From Rickettsiales bacterium (lineage in GTDB: Bacteria; Pseudomonadota; Alphaproteobacteria; Rickettsiales; UBA1997): a DNA stretch of 9,026 bases. The DNA lies in the NCBI GenBank assembly GCA_023262945.1, contig JALQXY010000171.1, positions 1-9,026 on the forward strand. Reading direction: 5' to 3'. The notes below the pieces were generated by a model that did not search any database, was not told where the DNA came from, and saw only the letters and a program-made list of their open reading frames with translations. Below, one piece after another: positions 6,243 through 9,026 of this stretch. The first letter of the stretch is position 1; each line of letters starts with the position of its first letter. The position numbers and the translations under genes are program-made.

Positions 6243-6551
6243 CAAAACTTCCAAAACCATCTTCACCTCTTCATCTTTTAGTGAAGATATTTTGCCAATT
6301 AGTTTAACTTTGGCTTGGCTGGCTTCATCAATTTCTTTAAAAATTAAAGAAGTTTCAATATCGAGTTTTTCAACTAATTTATAAAGATTATAAACTTGTA
6401 AATTACCAACTGCGCCTCTTTCAAGGCAAGAAAGGGTGCTATAGGCAATATCGCAACTATTAGCCAACTCTTCAATTGACAAGCCTTTATTTTGCCTAGC
6501 TTCTCTTATGATTAAGCCGAGTTTGTTGATAAAATCTTCTTTGTTAAGCAT
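6228..6551 (-). CDS. XRE/Cro-CI family helix-turn-helix transcriptional regulator
   Basis: The 107-residue protein has an N-terminal HTH_XRE domain at about 11-66. The pattern IIREARQNKGLSIEELA, then S/T-L-x-x-L-E-R-G, then a final helix NLYKLVEKLDI is the standard five-helix Cro/CI DNA-binding unit. The C-terminal 40 residues (about 68-107) are charged and helical and may mediate dimerisation; no metabolite-binding or peptidase domain is present. Small XRE proteins of this size usually repress their own promoter and neighbours. It converges on the outer-membrane protein gene (29-base gap), and both lie between the tRNA repeats, so it may be the control gene of this mini-island. A dyad over its predicted promoter (6623-6651) fits autoregulation. 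No toxin-like partner gene is adjacent, so a toxin-antitoxin role is not supported. Confidence 0.9.
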   Translation of the reverse strand: MLNKEDFINKLGLIIREARQNKGLSIEELANSCDIAYSTLSCLERGAVGNLQVYNLYKLVEKLDIETSLIFKEIDEASQAKVKLIGKISSLKDEEVKMVLEVLGRVV

Positions 6552-6618
6552 TGATTAGATAATTCAATCAATATTGCATAATAAATCAAATATTAAGTTG
6601 AAATATTATCTATTAAAT

Positions 6619-6647
6619 ATTATAGTTTGATATATCATATATATTAA
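6619..6647 (-). promoter_or_regulatory. Predicted promoter of the XRE regulator gene
   Basis: On the minus strand a perfect -10 box TATAAT (6619-6624) follows a weak -35 box TTAATA (6642-6647) with a 17-base spacer. This predicts a leader of about 60 bases before the start at 6551. The region is very AT-rich, so chance matches are likely, but the spacing is right and the imperfect palindrome at 6623-6651 covers the -35/spacer region. Confidence 0.45.
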
Positions 6648-6651
6648 ACTA
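6623..6651. repeat. Imperfect dyad overlapping the XRE promoter (operator candidate)
   Basis: Bases 6623-6635 pair with 6639-6651 over thirteen positions (one G:T pair) around a 3-base centre, with arms reading TAGTTTG... and ...TTAAACTA. It lies across the spacer and -35 of the predicted regulator promoter. A second dyad, ATTGATT (6550-6556) and AATCAAT (6566-6572), overlaps the start codon. Both could serve autoregulation; in such AT-rich DNA neither is decisive. Confidence 0.4.
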
Positions 6652-6663
6652 ATTAACCAAATA

Positions 6664-6813
6664 ATGCTTGGTTTAGCTGGCTCAATAGCTCATGAAGTTA
6701 GAAATCCACTATCAGCCATTAAACAATCATGTGAATTTTGCAAGCAGGGGGTCAGGAGTTCAAGTCTCCTTATCTCCACCATTTCCATAAATCTTTTTTT
6801 ACCATTTTTTTAG
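6664..6813 (+). pseudogene. Truncated sensor histidine kinase (H-box fragment) fused to the tRNA repeat
   Basis: The frame is open from 6631 and has an ATG at 6664. It encodes LAGSIAHEVRNPLSAI, an unmistakable HisKA H-box with the phospho-accepting His at residue 10 of the ATG-started frame. About 25 residues of kinase-like sequence are followed, exactly where the distal tRNA repeat begins (6737), by residues that are merely translated tRNA sequence; the frame stops at 6811-6813. The dimerisation helix is cut short, and there is no ATP-binding domain and no upstream sensor domain. It is therefore a dead remnant, not a functional kinase. Its break point at the repeat points to integration or excision at the attachment site. 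Histidine kinases of this H-box type are carried by tRNA-inserted integrative elements of Rickettsiales; assignment to such an element is inference. Confidence 0.8.
6737..6784 (+). repeat. Direct repeat, distal copy (attR-like): partial tRNA-Ala 3' end
   Basis: This copy reproduces the tRNA-Ala sequence from the anticodon loop through the encoded CCA and TTT, with one change (A6762 instead of G). It lacks the acceptor 5' strand, D arm and 5' half of the anticodon stem, so it cannot fold as a tRNA. Its left edge coincides with the break in the histidine kinase fragment. In the usual integration model this copy is the displaced original chromosomal tRNA end. Confidence 0.85.
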
Positions 6814-7085
6814 TCTTTTATTATTCTTTCGATTATTTCTAGATCTTGTTCGATGGCTTTTATTATTTTATCATTTTGACTTGAATCATCATTTATTTTT
6901 TTTATAAGCAAAGAGTTTTCGTATCGTAATTTTGATAATTCATTAAAAATATTTGCATTGTACAAATCACCGTTGCTTTTTCTGAATTTTAATAAATTCT
7001 CAATGACAAATTCAAGATTGTTAATTTCATGAGCAAGGTTAAGTAATTTTTTTCTAAAACGAATTTTGTTATTTATATCAATCAT
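6810..7085 (-). CDS. Small helical/coiled-coil protein of unknown function, downstream of folC
   Basis: The 91-residue product is rich in Leu, Ile, Asn, Lys and Glu and is almost entirely predicted helical by eye. Heptad-like spacing of Leu/Ile is seen in two stretches (about 12-34 and 47-90), consistent with a short antiparallel coiled coil. There is no signal peptide, membrane segment or cysteine, and I recognise no family. It starts 15 bases after the folC stop and is probably cotranscribed. Its stop overlaps the end of the truncated kinase frame on the other strand, just outside the distal tRNA repeat, so it belongs to the chromosomal side. Codon and base use resemble the neighbours. It looks like a real gene because it is open, compositionally normal and tightly linked, but this rests on context. 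Confidence 0.6.
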   Translation of the reverse strand: MIDINNKIRFRKKLLNLAHEINNLEFVIENLLKFRKSNGDLYNANIFNELSKLRYENSLLIKKINDDSSQNDKIIKAIEQDLEIIERIIKD

Positions 7086-7100
7086 TATATGTAAATAAGG

Positions 7101-8399
7101 TTAATTTTTATCCAAAAAATTACCAACTAAATAAAGAGAGCCACAAATCATAATTAGGCTATCTTTGATTTTATTTTGCTGATCTATAATTTTAAAAGCT
7201 GCCTCTAAATTTATCGCCTCCTTTATATTAAAAACGCCTTGCTTTTTAGCTATTTTACAAATGTCATTTGGTGATAGTATATGTTTTTCATTTTCAATAG
7301 TTGTAGCAATTAACAAATCTATATTTTTGGCAATTTTTTTAATAAAATTATTACAATCTTTGTCAGATAGCATAGTCATTATAACAATAATTTTTTTATT
7401 CTTTTGCTTTAAAAAAAAATCATTTAGAATTTGCGCCGCTCCAATATTATGACCTCCATCAATATATAATTCAAAATTATTAGGTAGTTTATTATAAAAT
7501 ATACCTTTGGTAATTTTTTCTATTCTACCACTCCATTTGGCTTTAATAATAGCTTTTTTAAAAGAATTTTCATCTATAAACAATCTATCTTGCTTAAGAA
7601 GAGCTAAAATAGCTAAAGCTGCATTTTCAATCTGAAACTCACCTATTAAATTTGGTAAAGGCAATTCATAAATTCTATCTCTTGCTTTTAACTCCCAAGA
7701 ATTTTTTTTTCTTATAAAAAAATTATCTTTTTTAAAATTATTTTTACTTATAATAGATAAAGGTGCGTTTAATTGCTTTGCTTTATCTTTAATAACATTA
7801 AGTGTAATTTTACTTTGTTCAATAGTTACTATTGGACAATTATTTTTTATAATACCAGCCTTGCTACTAGAAATTTCGGCGATCTTATTACCTAAAAAAT
7901 TTTGATGATCTTTTGATATTGAAGTTATGATACTGCATAAAACTTTAGGTAAAACATTTGTAGCATCAAGCTCTCCACCCATTCCCGTTTCAAGCAACAA
8001 AATATCGGCTTTTTTTAATGAAAAAGCCAAAAAAGCAGCAACAGTTATACCCTCGAAAAAAGTTAATTCTACTTTAGGAGATATTTCGGAGCGCTCTTTA
8101 CAAATACTTAAACATTGGTTAAAAAAATCGTCTTCTATCTCTTCTCCATTAATAATTATTCTTTCATTAAAATTAACTAAGTGTGGAGAGGTATATTTAT
8201 GAACTTTATAATTATTTTCTTGTAGAATTGCTTGTAAAAAGGCTAAAGTTGAACCTTTGCCATTAGTGCCAGCTACATGTATAGCTGGAGGTAATTTTAG
8301 ATGAGGATTATCAAGCCTTTTTAATAATTTATAAACTCTATCTAAACCGAATTTTATATCACGATAACCCTTCATTTCTGGCCAAAATAAATTCTTCAT
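7101..8399 (-). CDS. folC: Bifunctional folylpolyglutamate synthase / dihydrofolate synthase
   Basis: The 432-residue protein has the full FolC/Mur-ligase layout. The P-loop GTNGKGS (44-50) lies in a typical IHVAGTNGKGST context. TSPHL (70-74) is followed by NERI, then the acidic ETGMGGELDATN (137-148), DH (164-165) and the KAGIIK segment (180-185), whose Lys is usually carbamylated. GEFQIENAALA (253-263), WSGRIE (289-294) and DGGHN (314-318) follow at the start of the C-terminal domain. The enzyme ligates glutamate to dihydropteroate and extends polyglutamate tails of folates in the cytoplasm using ATP. Length is normal (about 420-440) and no key motif is missing. The start ATG at 8399 precedes the family's N-terminal region (residues 10-30, with the GLDRV and LL..L positions). 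The usual neighbour accD is not seen. Whether both activities are retained cannot be told from sequence. Confidence 0.95.
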   Translation of the reverse strand: MKNLFWPEMKGYRDIKFGLDRVYKLLKRLDNPHLKLPPAIHVAGTNGKGSTLAFLQAILQENNYKVHKYTSPHLVNFNERIIINGEEIEDDFFNQCLSICKERSEISPKVELTFFEGITVAAFLAFSLKKADILLLETGMGGELDATNVLPKVLCSIITSISKDHQNFLGNKIAEISSSKAGIIKNNCPIVTIEQSKITLNVIKDKAKQLNAPLSIISKNNFKKDNFFIRKKNSWELKARDRIYELPLPNLIGEFQIENAALAILALLKQDRLFIDENSFKKAIIKAKWSGRIEKITKGIFYNKLPNNFELYIDGGHNIGAAQILNDFFLKQKNKKIIVIMTMLSDKDCNNFIKKIAKNIDLLIATTIENEKHILSPNDICKIAKKQGVFNIKEAINLEAAFKIIDQQNKIKDSLIMICGSLYLVGNFLDKN

Positions 8400-8609
8400 A
8401 AATTTTAAATTTATTGTTTTTTAAGTTAAAAATTATTGAAAAAATTACTTGAATTTATTTGAGTTTAATAAATGAGATTTTTTTAACCCAAATCCGTCAA
8501 TAGAAAGTTGATTTAGGTCATTAAATCATGGTATAGATAGTTATGATAAAAAAATTTTAGTGCACTTTTTCCTACATTTTGAGCTAAATTTTGAGATCGA
8601 CTATCTAAT
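8400..8609. other. AT-rich intergenic region upstream of folC
   Basis: No gene can be supported here. The first 60 bases are extremely AT-rich (5 G+C of 60 counted by hand in 8401-8460). On the minus strand a good -35 match TTGACG (8495-8500) faces folC, but no -10 box lies at the right distance. An imperfect inverted repeat, CCCAAATC (8487-8494) and GATTTAGG (8510-8517), and a longer-range one, TAGATAGT (8534-8541) and ACTATCTA (8600-8607), are present. The latter ends where base composition changes. Confidence 0.5.
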
Positions 8610-9026
8610 CGAGAGCTGACAACAAGGATTCAAAGAGTGAACTGGAGAAGTGGCTCTGCAGCTGGGATGAGAATAGGGGGTTTTAGTCGCTGAATTGGGG
8701 CTTTTGGAAGTCTCTGGGGTCAGAAAAAGGGATGTTTTTAGGGAAGTCTCTGGGGTCTGTTTAAGTGGTGTTTTTATTTTTGGAAAACGTAGAGTGACCA
8801 TTAAGTTGGATTTTGTTTGCTGGAATAGGCTAGTTCTTAACTTAAATGTTTGAACTCAAGTTCTGCTTATATTATTTATGTTAGGAATCCAAACTGTATG
8901 ATCTCTGGGTGCAGTTTTCACGGAGGGAGTTGCAAGGTGCGCTGTCATCCTCATTGGATACAGGGGAGCAGCTGCAAGCGGGCGACTGGATGTTTTACTA
9001 GTTTTTATGGAGCTTGCACTGGATTT
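8610..9026. other. High-G+C segment of unknown origin, no supported gene, runs off the window
   Basis: Base composition changes abruptly. Hand counts give 32, 28, 29 and 32 G+C per 60 bases at 8641-8700, 8701-8760, 8881-8940 and 8941-9000, against 5 to 19 per 60 in lines I counted nearby. The plus strand is G-rich between 8640 and 8760. All frames are short and no start-to-stop frame encodes anything recognisable. A 38-codon stop-to-stop frame at 8885-8998 has protein-like composition and codons such as CTG, CAG and GAG that are rare elsewhere in the window, which could be debris of a foreign gene. One frame from ATG 8898 is still open at the window end. Possible explanations are a dispersed repeat, a decayed mobile element, or foreign sequence. 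Confidence 0.5.
8706..8775. repeat. Two-copy tandem repeat, about 36 bases per unit
   Basis: GGAAGTCTCTGGGGTC occurs identically at 8706-8721 and 8742-8757, a period of 36. The unit tails (agaaaaagg..., tgtttaagtg...) diverge but both end in TGTTTTTA, so each unit is about 35 bases of shared design. It lies within the high-G+C segment and causes a repeated translation in every frame. Confidence 0.7.

Noticed and set aside
6737..6784. A second tRNA-Ala gene
   Set aside because: Only the 3' part is present; the 5' acceptor strand, D arm and 5' anticodon strand are missing.
7261..7452. Open frame of 63 codons on the plus strand
   Set aside because: It lies wholly antisense within folC, whose motifs are continuous there; the peptide has no recognisable features.
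7927..8202. Open frame of 91 codons on the plus strand
   Set aside because: It is a shadow frame opposite the conserved folC region that encodes ETGMGG and flanking motifs.
8495..8500. TTGACG as -35 box of a folC promoter
   Set aside because: No acceptable -10 box lies 16-18 bases further on the minus strand, so the promoter is not supported.
8601..8801. Open frame of 66 codons on the minus strand (Thr/Pro/Ser-rich)
   Set aside because: Its apparent TPETS repeats are simply the 36-base DNA tandem repeat translated, and the composition follows the G-rich strand; no ribosome site, promoter or neighbour supports it.
1..9026. CRISPR array, rRNA, replication origin, insertion sequence with transposase
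   Set aside because: No regularly spaced repeats, rRNA segments, clustered DnaA-type boxes or transposase frames were seen.

Overview
This is an AT-rich, gene-dense bacterial window. Most lines hold roughly a quarter to a third G+C by eye, with some intergenic stretches far lower. The gene set (Cfa-type methyltransferase, DUF1365 protein, NAD(P)-binding flavoprotein, TerC, a pseudopilin of the 'LPCPAP' type, FolC) and the base composition suggest an Alphaproteobacterium, most likely a host-associated member of or near Rickettsiales. That placement is inference from gene content only; no rRNA or phylogenetic marker is present.

Layout. At 1-60 a palindromic terminator closes a minus-strand gene train. 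That train runs from 4968 down to 129: pseudopilin-like protein, TerC-family membrane protein, FAD amine-oxidase-like protein, DUF1365 protein, Cfa-family methyltransferase. The last four overlap each other by 17, 4 and 14 bases, so they are almost certainly translated as one unit; the pseudopilin lies only 18 bases upstream of TerC. The flavoprotein/DUF1365/methyltransferase trio is a known membrane-lipid-modification cluster of Proteobacteria. The methyltransferase has Ser and Gln where E. coli Cfa has its Cys and His bicarbonate ligands, so its product may not be a plain cyclopropane lipid.

At 5085-5160 lies an intact tRNA-Ala(UGC). Its 3' portion, from the anticodon loop through the CCA and three more bases, is repeated 1621 bases downstream (6737-6784) with one mismatch. 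This is the classic footprint of an element integrated into a tRNA 3' end. Between the copies are a structured intergenic segment, a secreted beta-barrel outer-membrane protein with a strong promoter and a perfect palindrome at its start point, a convergent XRE-type regulator, and a piece of a sensor histidine kinase (the phospho-accepting H-box) cut off exactly at the distal tRNA repeat. No integrase is visible, so this looks like a decayed mini-island.

Beyond the repeat, on the minus strand, is a probable two-gene unit: folC (folate polyglutamylation) followed by a small coiled-coil protein of unknown function. From about 8400 to the window end no gene can be supported. From about 8610 the sequence switches to close to 50% G+C with a 36-base tandem repeat, which looks foreign to the rest of the window.

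No coding gene here has a recognisable Shine-Dalgarno sequence in front of its start codon.
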